From: Actinomadura barringtoniae
GTDB lineage: Bacteria > Actinomycetota > Actinomycetes > Streptosporangiales > Streptosporangiaceae
Assembly (NCBI RefSeq): GCF_017573505.1
Contig: NZ_JAGEOJ010000016.1
Coordinates: 268,943 to 332,942 of the forward strand
Direction of reading: 5' to 3'
Length of the DNA: 64,000 nt
The notes under the pieces are model-generated. The model did not search any database, was not told the origin of the DNA, and worked only from the letters and a program-made list of their open reading frames with translations. Numbering within the stretch: the first letter of the stretch is position 1; each line of letters starts with the position of its first letter. Made by a program: the position numbers and the translations under genes. Below, in pieces: positions 8,453 through 16,142 of the stretch.

Positions 8453-8665
8453 TATTACGTCACTCGGTCCAAGACCGACGCATGACCCCCCTTCTGGAGT
8501 TCCCGAGCGTGTTGCCCTCCCCCTCCGGCACCACCCCTCTCAGGCCCCCGAAAGCCCGTCCCACAAGGGGTTTCGACTCGTTCCGAACCCCCCGAAACTC
8601 GGCCCGACCGATCACCACCGACGTCCATCTCGTGCGCCGGGGACCGAACCGGTAGCCTTCTCCGC
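8453..8665. promoter_or_regulatory. Divergent promoter region, ctaE-qcrCAB versus receiver-like gene
   Basis: A 213-bp gap separates the divergent starts of ctaE (8452, minus) and the receiver-like gene (8666, plus). It must hold the promoter of the bc1/oxidase operon. I see no convincing -10/-35 pair and no strong palindrome, so no specific site is assigned. Confidence 0.45.
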
Positions 8666-9097
8666 ATGAGTTCCACCGCTTCCAGCGCGGAGAGCGCGAT
8701 GAAGGTTCTCGTCTACAGCGACGACGCGAACACGCGTGAGCAGATCCGCCTCGCCATCGGCCGCCGGCCTGCCGCCGACCTGCCCAAGGTCGAGTACGTC
8801 GAGGTCGCGACCCAGCCCGCCGTGGTGGAGCGGCTCGACAAGGGCGACATCGACGTGGCGATCGTGGACGGCGAGGCCCAGCCCGCGGGCGGCCTCGGCG
8901 TGTGCCGGCAGGCCAAGGACGAGGTGTACGACTGCCCGCCGTTCCTGGCGATCATCGCGCGCCGCGACGACGGCTGGCTGGCCACCTGGTCCCGCGCCGA
9001 CGCCGTGGTGAGCCTGCCGCTGGACCCGATGGCCCTCGCCAACGGCGTGGCCGACCTCATGCGCTGGCGTGCCGACAACCGCCTCCCCGCCCTGTAG
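8666..9097 (+). CDS. Receiver-like (pseudo-response-regulator) protein
   Basis: 143 residues, or 132 if the second ATG at 8699 is used (MKVLVYSDDANTREQI), which would match the usual receiver start. The fold is CheY-like: acidic pair Asp19-Asp20 after strand 1, a possible phospho-acceptor Asp68 in VAIVDGEAQP, and a hydrophobic strand PPFLAIIAR. The conserved Lys of true receivers is not in its expected place (VSLPLDP replaces the K-P motif), so phosphorylation may not switch it. There is no output domain. It sits between ctaE (divergent) and trpD (same strand, 65 bp downstream); the conserved adjacency to respiratory genes suggests a sensing role, but none is established. Confidence 0.75.
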   Translation: MSSTASSAESAMKVLVYSDDANTREQIRLAIGRRPAADLPKVEYVEVATQPAVVERLDKGDIDVAIVDGEAQPAGGLGVCRQAKDEVYDCPPFLAIIARRDDGWLATWSRADAVVSLPLDPMALANGVADLMRWRADNRLPAL

Positions 9098-9162
9098 CCC
9101 ACCCGACTTGGGGCTGCGCGCCCCAGCGCATCCCCCGCACTGAGACCCACCCTGGGGGAACG

Positions 9163-10215
9163 ATGGACGCGCGTACGACCTGGCCGGCCCTGCTCAACGC
9201 CCTCCTGGACGGCGAGTCGCTGTCCAGCGCCGAGACGGCCTGGGCGATGAACCAGATCATGTCCGGCGAGGCCTCCGACGTGCAGATCGCCGGCTTCGCC
9301 GTGGCCCTGCGTGCCAAGGGCGAGACCGTGGCCGAGGTCACCGGCCTGGCCCAGGGCATGATGGAGAACGCCACCCCGATCACGGTCCCCGGCCCCATCG
9401 CCGACCTGGTCGGCACCGGCGGCGACCGCGCCCACACGGTCAACATCTCCACGATGGCCGCAGTAGTCAGCGCCGCCGCCGGCATCAAGGTCGTCAAGCA
9501 CGGCAACCGCGCCGCCTCCTCCTCCTGCGGCGCCGCCGACCTGCTCGAAGAACTAGGCGTCGCGATCGACGCCACTCCGGCCCAAACAGCCCAGGTGGCC
9601 GAGGAGATCGGCATCACCTTCTGCATGGCGCCCCTCTACCACCCGGCCCTCCGCTACGCCGGCAAGGTCCGCAAGGAACTGGCCACCCCCACCGTCTTCA
9701 ACTTCCTGGGCCCCCTCACCAACCCCGCCCGCCCCAAGGCCCAAGCGGTAGGCGTCTTCCACCCCCGCATGGCCGGCATCGTCGCAGGCGTCTTCGCCGA
9801 ACGAGGCTGCTCCTCCCTGGTCTTCCGAGGCAACGACGGCCTGGACGAGCTAACAACAACCGGCCCCTCCACGGTCTGGGTAGTCCGAGACGGCACCTCC
9901 ACCGAAACAACCTTCAACCCAGCCGACCTGGGAATCCCTCCCGCCAGCCTCGAAGACCTCCGAGGCGCCGACGCCCCCTTCAACGCCAACGTCGCCCGAG
10001 AAACCTTCGCCGGCCGCCAGGGCGCAGTCCGCGACATGGTCCTCCTCAACTCCGCCGCCCTGATCGTCGCCTCCGACGGCGCCCCCACCCCCGACAAGCT
10101 CACCGAGTCCCTGGCCGCCGCTACCGACCGAGCCGCCGAAGCCATCGACTCCGGCGCCGCCACCGCCCTCCTAACCCGCTGGATCCAAACCTCCCAGCGC
10201 CTAAAAACCACCTGA
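9163..10215 (+). CDS. trpD: Anthranilate phosphoribosyltransferase
   Basis: 350 residues from the ATG at 9163 with GGGGGAA just upstream; in-frame upstream sequence is not conserved. TrpD joins PRPP and anthranilate to give phosphoribosylanthranilate in tryptophan synthesis. Signatures are GTGGDRAHTVNIST (Gly84 onward, PRPP/Mg binding), VKHGNRAASS, FCMAPLYHPAL, NFLGPLTNPARP and GNDGLDELT. It stands alone, away from other trp genes, as in M. tuberculosis Rv2192c next to ctaE. Codon use changes inside the gene: from about 9700 onward A-ending and rare codons (CTA, CGA, GTA, ACA, GGA) become frequent, while the first half is typical for the window. The inverted-repeat island begins just after it. 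Confidence 0.95.
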   Translation: MDARTTWPALLNALLDGESLSSAETAWAMNQIMSGEASDVQIAGFAVALRAKGETVAEVTGLAQGMMENATPITVPGPIADLVGTGGDRAHTVNISTMAAVVSAAAGIKVVKHGNRAASSSCGAADLLEELGVAIDATPAQTAQVAEEIGITFCMAPLYHPALRYAGKVRKELATPTVFNFLGPLTNPARPKAQAVGVFHPRMAGIVAGVFAERGCSSLVFRGNDGLDELTTTGPSTVWVVRDGTSTETTFNPADLGIPPASLEDLRGADAPFNANVARETFAGRQGAVRDMVLLNSAALIVASDGAPTPDKLTESLAAATDRAAEAIDSGAATALLTRWIQTSQRLKTT

Positions 10216-10237
10216 CCGCAGCGCCCTCGCCACCAAA

Positions 10238-10318
10238 AAGGCATCGCCCTCGCTAGCGCTCGGACAGCCTCCCCAAGCTGGGGGCAAGCCACCAGGCCCC
10301 CACCCCTCAAGTGGTTCA
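10238..10318 (+). repeat. Left inverted repeat of the 2H-phosphoesterase island
   Basis: About 80 bp beginning AAAGGCATCGCCCTCGCTAG and ending CAAGTGGTTC. It is roughly 90% identical, in reverse orientation, to 15713-15793, with one one-base indel near the centre of the GCTAGCGCTC stretch. It lies between the trpD stop and the stop of the left 2H phosphoesterase gene. Confidence 0.9.
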
Positions 10319-10328
10319 ACCCCACGCG

Positions 10329-10952
10329 TCAACCAAGGCTTAGTCTTGCCCTCTCATGCCAATCCCAGGAGCGCTCCGGGCCTACCTGATCTACCAGACA
10401 CAGTGAGTCGAGCAACACACGACCGCGCGGAAAACCGCGGCCAAGAGCCTCGATGATCTCCGCTGCCGAGCGGGATGACGTGCTGTAAGCCACGGTGATG
10501 TGCGGCATCCACGGGTCGCTTTCGGGTAGGCCCCCGTGACCGGTGACAGCGAAGGTCGCGGCTCGGGCCGCCTCGCGAACCGGAGCGACGGCCTTGACCG
10601 GCTCGACCGCGAGCATGATTGCTTCGGGGTGATACAACACGCGTCCAATTTCCAGCTGTCGCGCCGGAACCCCCGCAAGTCGACGACGTCCCTCAGCCAC
10701 CAGTGCTTCAAGTGCCGGTTCGTCAAGGTCTTGGGTCGGCCCCACCACAAGACTGGTGACGTGCAGCCACTCCAGGGGAGTGAAATGGAGCCCGTCGGCG
10801 AAAGGCTCCAGGCGTTCCTGAGCGCGCTGGACCATGGCCACGACCTCTGGCTGATCACGCAGAAGCGCATGCCAGTACAGCATCCCTTGCCCAGGCTGCT
10901 GGTCGCTGCGCTGCCGCCAACGATCAACCAGGTGGGTGGGCAACGGGCTCAC
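10329..10952 (-). CDS. 2H phosphoesterase (2'-5' RNA ligase-like), left paralogue
   Basis: 207 residues from a GTG at 10952 that overlaps the stop of the XRE-TPR regulator (GTGA). Both HxT catalytic motifs of the 2H superfamily are present: His64-Val-Thr66 (WLHVTSLVV) and His151-Ile-Thr153 (MPHITVAYS), 87 residues apart. Such enzymes open or join 2'-5' and cyclic phosphodiester bonds in RNA or cyclic nucleotides; the substrate here is unknown. The right-end paralogue (15056-15697) has the same 87-residue spacing, the same opening (VSPLP) and near-identical first codons. Translational coupling to the regulator suggests one functional unit. Confidence 0.85.
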   Translation of the reverse strand: MSPLPTHLVDRWRQRSDQQPGQGMLYWHALLRDQPEVVAMVQRAQERLEPFADGLHFTPLEWLHVTSLVVGPTQDLDEPALEALVAEGRRRLAGVPARQLEIGRVLYHPEAIMLAVEPVKAVAPVREAARAATFAVTGHGGLPESDPWMPHITVAYSTSSRSAAEIIEALGRGFPRGRVLLDSLCLVDQVGPERSWDWHERARLSLG

Positions 10953-12283
10953 TTGTCCTCCGTGACGTGCAGCGGCAGAGCAGCGGCTTTGAACTCGTGG
11001 AGGCGACCTTGGATGTCCCGCGCTTCCCGGCTGTGGAGGAACCGACGCTGGCTGAGTCTCTGATCGAGCTGTGCCAGGTATCGAGTGACTGTCGCGATCC
11101 GGTACTCGGGCGCCAGCGTAAGCATGGGTGCGATTTCGGCTGCGGCACTGTCCAAGGCTCCCTTCATGACGTAGGCAATACCTGCGCCGATACGTATTTG
11201 GGCCCACGTAGTCCTGGTGCTCGGGGGCGAAGGTGCATCAGACCAGCTCATGTCTGCCATGGCCACTCCCCGTAGAGCCACGTCAGGATCGCCGTTCCGC
11301 AAGGCGACCGAGATCGCGAACACGGCTTGACGAGACACCGGGCATGACCAGGCCGAGATTGAATCGTCCTCGCCTGCCGAGGCAGCCGCATGTTCGGCAC
11401 GCCCGATCGCCTGCCGGGCCCGCGCGGCGTCGCCCGATAGCGCAGCGGCATTCGCTTCTTGATATGCGAGCAGGATCCTGATCGAGGTCGGTGGACTGCG
11501 CCGGAATCCTTCGGCGGCAAGATCAGCTGATTCTGTGAGACACCCCATCCAGCGAGCGGTCTTGGCCTGCGCGCTCATCGCTCTTGCCTCGTTCGCCCCC
11601 GCTTCCTGAGCGAGTTGCCTCGCCACCCGGCCGAACGCCTTGGCTGAACCGTCCCTCTCAAGGTCGCCCAGGAGCAGGCATGCATGGGAAAGGAGATCCG
11701 AATCGATCCGCAGCAGCTCATGCGTCTGCCACAGCCGCTGACGTCCCGACCGAAGAAGTTTCTGAACCCGGTCGTGGAGGAGCGTGACGTCGGCTAGGAC
11801 CTGAATGGGCGGCCGGCGGCTGTGGTTCTCCGCGAGGGCCCCTGCAGCGTCGGCGAGATGCAAGAGACCCTCGCTACTGACATTTGTTGTCGCGATCCAC
11901 GCTCCGAGACTCTCGGCATCGTGCTCGGTAGGCAGGCCGACCGGGTCTGCTCGATCGTCCCCGAACAACGCCTCATGGCTCATGCCGAAGGCACGGCAGT
12001 AGAGAGTTGCGTACAGCTCGCCCGGGCAGTGATCACTGGCCTCGTAAGCGCGTACGTATCGCTGGATACTGGCGAGGGACGGGAGGGACGGCCTCGTCTC
12101 GTCATCGGCTGCGTTGCGCAGCATGGTCGCCATCGTCTTCTGGCTCCACAGCCGAGACCGGCGTTCATTTCGGAGGCGGATCGCCCAGGCCGGCAGCTCG
12201 GTTGGCACTGGCACCACGATCTTTCGGCACTCGATGTGGATCTCGTGTCCTGAAGTATCCCCTTCCTCGCGCTCGGTAGCCAT
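10949..12283 (-). CDS. XRE-like regulator with TPR-type C-terminal domain
   Basis: 444 residues. An N-terminal helix-turn-helix at about residues 35-100 (AIRLRNERRSRLWSQKTMA, then SLASIQRYVRAYEA) is followed by a helical region of Ala-rich repeats (for example AKTARWMGCLTESADLA and AYQEANAAALSGDAARARQA) that looks like a degenerate TPR ligand or peptide-sensing domain. This architecture is common in actinobacterial cytoplasmic regulators. The gene overlaps the left 2H phosphoesterase by four bases and diverges from the anti-sigma-type ATPase at 12334 with 50 bp between starts. Base composition looks less GC-rich than in flanking core genes, which fits acquisition by transfer. Confidence 0.8.
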   Translation of the reverse strand: MATEREEGDTSGHEIHIECRKIVVPVPTELPAWAIRLRNERRSRLWSQKTMATMLRNAADDETRPSLPSLASIQRYVRAYEASDHCPGELYATLYCRAFGMSHEALFGDDRADPVGLPTEHDAESLGAWIATTNVSSEGLLHLADAAGALAENHSRRPPIQVLADVTLLHDRVQKLLRSGRQRLWQTHELLRIDSDLLSHACLLLGDLERDGSAKAFGRVARQLAQEAGANEARAMSAQAKTARWMGCLTESADLAAEGFRRSPPTSIRILLAYQEANAAALSGDAARARQAIGRAEHAAASAGEDDSISAWSCPVSRQAVFAISVALRNGDPDVALRGVAMADMSWSDAPSPPSTRTTWAQIRIGAGIAYVMKGALDSAAAEIAPMLTLAPEYRIATVTRYLAQLDQRLSQRRFLHSREARDIQGRLHEFKAAALPLHVTEDK

Positions 12284-12333
12284 CAGATCCTTCTTGTCAA
12301 AGCCACAGCGACCGGCGGCAGGGAAGGACGGGA

Positions 12334-12780
12334 ATGCGGCTCCCAGCAGAATCGAGCTCGGATGATCTGAGCTGGCGGCTCCGGCTGATAGCGGACATGA
12401 GGATGATCCGCGTGCCCCGCAAGCTGGCCGAGATCACGCTTGAGAGCTGGGGCCTCACGCACCTCAGGCTGCCCGTGACCAGCGTCGTCTCCGAACTGGT
12501 CACCAACAGCGCGAAAGCGGTGTCCAGCGCGGAGATAGAGGTCAGCCTCCACCTTCAAGACGCGTGGCTCCGCTTGGAGGTCTGGGACTCCTCGAATGTC
12601 ATCCCTGATGTGCCCATTGAGCTGGATCTCGACGCCGAAGACGGCCGAGGGCTATGGGTCGCTGCCCATCTCGCCGACAAGTTCGGCATCGATCCACAAG
12701 CACGTGGCGGCAAGACCATCTGGGCGATGTGGCAACACGACCCTTCTGGCGGCGATCAGGGTGAGTCGCACTGCCCGTGA
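12334..12780 (+). CDS. Anti-sigma-factor-type ATP-binding protein (HATPase_c_2)
   Basis: 148 residues. The GHKL ATPase boxes are recognisable: N box SVVSELVTNSAKA, a G1-like VWDSSNVIP and G2 GRGLWVAAHLADKFG, with a final strand GGKTIWAMW. The single-domain form matches RsbW-like anti-sigma regulatory factors, which bind ATP and either hold a sigma factor or phosphorylate an anti-anti-sigma partner. No partner gene is adjacent, so the target is elsewhere or is one of the island proteins. An ATG at 12334 is used. In actinomycetes such orphans often sit beside XRE regulators, as here. Confidence 0.8.
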   Translation: MRLPAESSSDDLSWRLRLIADMRMIRVPRKLAEITLESWGLTHLRLPVTSVVSELVTNSAKAVSSAEIEVSLHLQDAWLRLEVWDSSNVIPDVPIELDLDAEDGRGLWVAAHLADKFGIDPQARGGKTIWAMWQHDPSGGDQGESHCP

Positions 12781-12843
12781 ACGCCCGTTCTGAGGGTTCA
12801 GAGCGCGGCAACCGGCCGCGTCCCGAGGCTCTAGGAGGAGCCC

Positions 12844-13326
12844 ATGACCATCACAGTGGAGCGATCAACCGAGGCCGCCGGCGGCAAGGATCCCCGCGGG
12901 TTGGTCGCGGTGGAGGTCTTCGACCTCCTGGTGGCCGACATCATCAAGGGCAGCCACGTCACGCAGCAGTACGCGGAACGGCTGATGGGCCAGGCACTGG
13001 TCTTCCTCAAGGCTCAGGCCAACATCATGCGGGCCTTCGATACCAACCCGGGCGAGTGGACCCGGATCGTGCCCTCGGTGCCGGTGGATGAAGGCTGGCA
13101 CGCGTTCATCAAGCGTTCGCAGCCCTACCTCGCCTTTGGCGAGGAGCACGCCGGCCGCTACATCCATCACGTCCCGGTCCTGGATCAGGACATCTTGTCC
13201 GGGGCGGCGCTGGCCCGGACCGTCCCGGCGCTCCATGCCACTGGATACCACGTCGACATGGAATTCTGGGACAACGAAGGAGCAGGCTGCTGTCCACCCG
13301 AGTGCAGTTCCCCGGGCGGCGGCTGA
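12844..13326 (+). CDS. Conserved hypothetical protein with His/Cys cluster
   Basis: 160 residues, ATG preceded by AGGAGG. I do not recognise a named family, though similar small proteins recur in actinomycetes. Visible features are an alpha-helical first half (LVAVEVFDLLVADIIKGSHV, then LMGQALVFLKAQ), VDEGWHAFIKRSQPY with a conserved-looking Trp-His, YIHHVPVLDQD, and a Cys-rich end GAGCCPPECSSPGGG. The GWH, IHH and CCPPEC elements could form a metal site, possibly iron or zinc; this is inference. Its 3' end may overlap the kinase gene, which suggests a shared role. Confidence 0.65.
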   Translation: MTITVERSTEAAGGKDPRGLVAVEVFDLLVADIIKGSHVTQQYAERLMGQALVFLKAQANIMRAFDTNPGEWTRIVPSVPVDEGWHAFIKRSQPYLAFGEEHAGRYIHHVPVLDQDILSGAALARTVPALHATGYHVDMEFWDNEGAGCCPPECSSPGGG

Positions 13327-14147
13327 CCAGCCGACGGGTGGAGATGCGCAGCGACTGGAGCGAGCTTCCTGACGAGGTCCGGGACGCTGTCGAGGACCGA
13401 ACCGGCCCCATCGACAAGGTCCAGCCTGCGAGTGCGGGCATCCATGCGGACATCGCGTCCACGGTAAGTTCCCCGCAGGGCAAGACCTTTGTGAAGGCTG
13501 CAAGGAAGCTGCCGGACCAGGATGGCCCAGAGGTTCGGTCGCTGCGTAGAGAAGCCACCATCACGCCGTACATGTCCGAGCTCGCCCCTCGGCTTCTGTG
13601 GAAGGTCGAGGTCGGGGGGTGGCTCGCGCTCGGGTTCGATCACGTGAACGGCCGGCACGCAGACTACGCCCCAGGCTCCCCAGACCTTGCCGTCCTGGCA
13701 AAGATGGTGAACCAACTCCAGAACATGGCCTGCCCTGACGCGGTGGAGATGCGCGTCGAACGACGCTGGAAGACCCTCGCCGACGACGTGACTGCGATCG
13801 CAGGCAACGCCCTGCTCCACACAGACCTCAACCCCGCCAACATCCTGCTCACCCCGGACGGCCGGACCTACGTTGTGGATTGGGGCTTCACCTCACGCGG
13901 GGCCCCCTGGATCGAAATGGGCCAGATCATCCCGTGGCTGATCAGGGCCGGGCACAGCCCGGCCGAGGCAGAAGACTGGGCTGGCCAGTTCACCTCCTGG
14001 ACCACCGCCGACCCGGCCGCCATAGACATGTACGCACGCGTGTCCGCAGAACGATGGCGACGGCACAATGCAGTCAACCCCACCTCCCGGGAGCCTGGAT
14101 ACTTGAAGGTCGCCCGGCAATGGGCCGACTACCGGCGACGCCGTTAG
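13302..14147 (+). CDS. Aminoglycoside-phosphotransferase-like small-molecule kinase
   Basis: 281 residues if the GTG at 13302 is used; a start at the ATG 13344 (MRSDWSELPDEVRDAV, 267 residues) is at least as likely and avoids overlap with the preceding gene. The kinase core is intact: LLHTDLNPANIL gives the catalytic His173-x-Asp175 and metal-binding Asn180, and VVDWG (Asp193) is the DFG equivalent. The N-lobe Lys is probably in GKTFVKAAR. These APH/choline-kinase relatives phosphorylate small hydroxylated molecules; substrate cannot be read from sequence. It lies in a run of same-strand island genes ending in the right 2H phosphoesterase. Confidence 0.8.
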   Translation: MQFPGRRLTSRRVEMRSDWSELPDEVRDAVEDRTGPIDKVQPASAGIHADIASTVSSPQGKTFVKAARKLPDQDGPEVRSLRREATITPYMSELAPRLLWKVEVGGWLALGFDHVNGRHADYAPGSPDLAVLAKMVNQLQNMACPDAVEMRVERRWKTLADDVTAIAGNALLHTDLNPANILLTPDGRTYVVDWGFTSRGAPWIEMGQIIPWLIRAGHSPAEAEDWAGQFTSWTTADPAAIDMYARVSAERWRRHNAVNPTSREPGYLKVARQWADYRRRR

Positions 14148-14166
14148 TGACGTGGAGAGTGAGTCC

Positions 14167-15027
14167 ATGGCGTCAGCGGGTCGGTACCTGGAAATCGCCG
14201 ACAGCCTGCGCGAACGCATCGATGGCGGCGAGTGGGAGCCCGGAGACAACCTTCCGATCCACACAGAGCTGGCCAAGGAGTACGGCGTCTCCCGCAACGT
14301 CGTCGCCGCAGCGATCAAGAAGTTGGAATCCGAGGAGCGGGTCTGGGCGGTACCGCGCCGAGGCACGATCGTCCGGCATCGTCAGCGCCGCGCGATCATG
14401 CGAACCAATGTCGTGCGGCGCAACACCCGCCATGTGGCCAACGGTGAAGAGGTGGCGGCCGGATACAGCTTCCCAGCGGCGCAGGGCAATGAACTGTGGG
14501 TGCATCACACCGAACCGGATGTCTCCGAGGTGCCGATGACCGATGCGCGCCTGGCGCACATGCTCAACGTGAAGGTAGGCGCGAAGATCCTTCGGCGCCT
14601 TCGAGTGACCGGACCGCCGGACGAGCCGCCCTTTCAGATCAGTGCGACGTGGATCCATCCACGTGGTGTCGCGGACGCTCCCAGGGTGAAGGAGCCGTAT
14701 GGCACTGGCCCGGGCGCGTGGCTCGACCGCTTGGAAGAGTCCGGGCATGGGCCGATCGAGTGGATGGAACGACGCAGGGCCCGGATGCCTGAGCCGGCAG
14801 AGGCCGGGCTGCTCAAGGTGCCCACATCACTCCCAGTCTGGGAGATCGTGCGTATCGGCTACTCGGCCAAGGATGAGAACGCCATCGAGGTCACCCAGGT
14901 CATCATTCCGTCCGACCGGATGGAAGAGGTGTCGCGGCTCATGCGAGACGAGTCGGCAAGGTGGCCGCATGAAGAGACTGGAGCGGACGGGCCGCCGGTC
15001 GCGGGACGGGGCAAGGACTCAAACTGA
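14167..15027 (+). CDS. GntR-family regulator with UTRA domain
   Basis: 286 residues from the ATG at 14167, preceded by GGAGAG; a GTG at 14152 is possible. The winged helix (residues 5-72: YLEIADSLRERIDGGEWEPG, then LAKEYGVSRNVVAAAIKKLE) is typical GntR, and the remainder is the UTRA effector domain of the HutC/FarR subfamily. The gene starts 20 bp after the kinase and precedes the right 2H phosphoesterase by 28 bp. It mirrors the left half of the island, where an XRE regulator precedes the left 2H gene. Confidence 0.85.
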   Translation: MASAGRYLEIADSLRERIDGGEWEPGDNLPIHTELAKEYGVSRNVVAAAIKKLESEERVWAVPRRGTIVRHRQRRAIMRTNVVRRNTRHVANGEEVAAGYSFPAAQGNELWVHHTEPDVSEVPMTDARLAHMLNVKVGAKILRRLRVTGPPDEPPFQISATWIHPRGVADAPRVKEPYGTGPGAWLDRLEESGHGPIEWMERRRARMPEPAEAGLLKVPTSLPVWEIVRIGYSAKDENAIEVTQVIIPSDRMEEVSRLMRDESARWPHEETGADGPPVAGRGKDSN

Positions 15028-15055
15028 AGCTGACCGTGACCGCCCCGGAGATCAT

Positions 15056-15697
15056 GTGAGTCCGTTGCCTGAACGCATGACCGATCACTGGTGGTGGAGA
15101 CCGGGCGTCAGGCCTGGTCGGCGGCTGCTGGTCTGGCACATCCTGCTTGACGACCTGCCCGAGGTCCGCGACCTCGTGCGGCAGTGTCAAGACAAGCTCG
15201 CCGACTTCGACGGTCTCGATCTGATCCCCGAGCCATGGCTGCACATGACCACCCAGATCGTCGGGTTCCCTGACCAGATCCCGGACGCTGAGGTGGATTC
15301 GATGGTCGAGGGAGTGCGACAGCGTTTCGTTGACCTTGCACCCGTGGAGGTGGAGATCGGGAAGCTGTGGTTCCACAGCGAGGCCGTGATGCTCGGCATT
15401 CGCCCGGCGAAAGGCCTGGACCCGGTCCGCACGGCGATCCGGACCGCCGTCGCAGAGACGGTGCGGGCACACCAGCTCGCCGACGAGCCCGCCTGGACTC
15501 CGCACGTCTCGATCGCCTACAGCAGCGGGGACGGCCCGGCTGCTCCCGTCATCCAGGCTTTGGACGTGCCGGTCGTGCCTCGTCCGCTGCGGATCACGGC
15601 TGTGGATCTTGTGGAACAGGTCCGGGACGGTCACCTCTACCGCTGGGACCGCAGGGCGCGGGCCTATCTGGGCCAGCAGAGCCGCGCTCGCGAGTGA
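15056..15697 (+). CDS. 2H phosphoesterase (2'-5' RNA ligase-like), right paralogue
   Basis: 213 residues from a GTG at 15056, five bases after GGAG; the downstream ATG at 15077 is the alternative. The GTG is favoured because the left paralogue starts with almost the same 14 bases (GTGAG-C/T-CCGTTGCC). The catalytic motifs are His63-Met-Thr65 (WLHMTTQIV) and His150-Val-Ser152 (TPHVSIAYS), again 87 residues apart. Protein identity to the left copy is moderate, so duplication is not recent, yet the two lie in mirror orientation at the two ends of the island. The right inverted repeat begins 15 bp after the stop. Confidence 0.85.
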   Translation: MSPLPERMTDHWWWRPGVRPGRRLLVWHILLDDLPEVRDLVRQCQDKLADFDGLDLIPEPWLHMTTQIVGFPDQIPDAEVDSMVEGVRQRFVDLAPVEVEIGKLWFHSEAVMLGIRPAKGLDPVRTAIRTAVAETVRAHQLADEPAWTPHVSIAYSSGDGPAAPVIQALDVPVVPRPLRITAVDLVEQVRDGHLYRWDRRARAYLGQQSRARE

Positions 15698-15712
15698 GCT
15701 CGCGGAAGGGCC

Positions 15713-15793
15713 GAACCACTTAAGGGGTGGGGGTCTGGGGGCTTGCCCCCAGCTTGGAAGGCTGTCCGAGCGTAGCGAGGGCGATGCCTTTAG
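15713..15793 (-). repeat. Right inverted repeat of the 2H-phosphoesterase island
   Basis: Reverse-orientation partner of 10238-10318, about 90% identical. It contains a perfect hairpin (CTGGGGGC, TT, GCCCCCAG at 15735-15752) that is damaged by a substitution in the left copy. It lies 15 bp past the right 2H gene and 21 bp before the stop of the AsnC-type gene, so it may also act as a terminator. Confidence 0.9.
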
Positions 15794-15814
15794 GTGCGTG
15801 CTCAGGCGTCGGGG

Positions 15815-16102
15815 TTAGTCGGAGTCGGGGAGGCCTAGGGAGAAGGCGGCGTCCAGGTCGTGGCGGGAGTAGGTCTCGAAGGCGATGTGGGTCTCGGTGC
15901 TGAGGATGCCCGGGACCTTGTTGAGGCGGCCTGGGATGACGTCGTTGAAGTCCTCGTGGCGGTGGACGCGGACCATGGCGATCAGGTCGTATTTGCCGGT
16001 GATGGAGTAGACCTCGCTGACGCCGTCCAGGGCGGCGATCGTCTCGGCTACCTCGCGGATGCGGGCTACGTCGGTCTTGACCAGCACGATCGCGGTGTGC
16101 AC
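15815..16102 (-). CDS. Stand-alone Lrp/AsnC ligand-binding (RAM) domain protein
   Basis: 95 residues, corresponding only to the C-terminal alpha-beta sandwich of Lrp/AsnC regulators (VLVKTDVARIREVAETIAAL, GVSEVYSITGKYDLIAMVRV, IPGRLNKVPGILSTETHIAF). No helix-turn-helix is present, so it cannot bind DNA itself. Stand-alone RAM proteins bind amino acids and assemble into oligomers; some modulate full-length Lrp proteins. It follows the rhomboid gene on the same strand with a gap of 40 bp, so co-transcription is likely. Homologues occur beside the same exonuclease/rhomboid genes in other actinomycetes. Confidence 0.85.
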   Translation of the reverse strand: MHTAIVLVKTDVARIREVAETIAALDGVSEVYSITGKYDLIAMVRVHRHEDFNDVIPGRLNKVPGILSTETHIAFETYSRHDLDAAFSLGLPDSD

Positions 16103-16142
16103 GGGTCCTCCTCAGGCGGCAAAGGGCTTGTGCAGAGCCTAT

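Noticed and set aside
10238..15793. Composite transposon
   Set aside because: Inverted repeats bound the island, but there is no transposase, integrase or clear target-site duplication, so it is reported only as an IR-flanked island.
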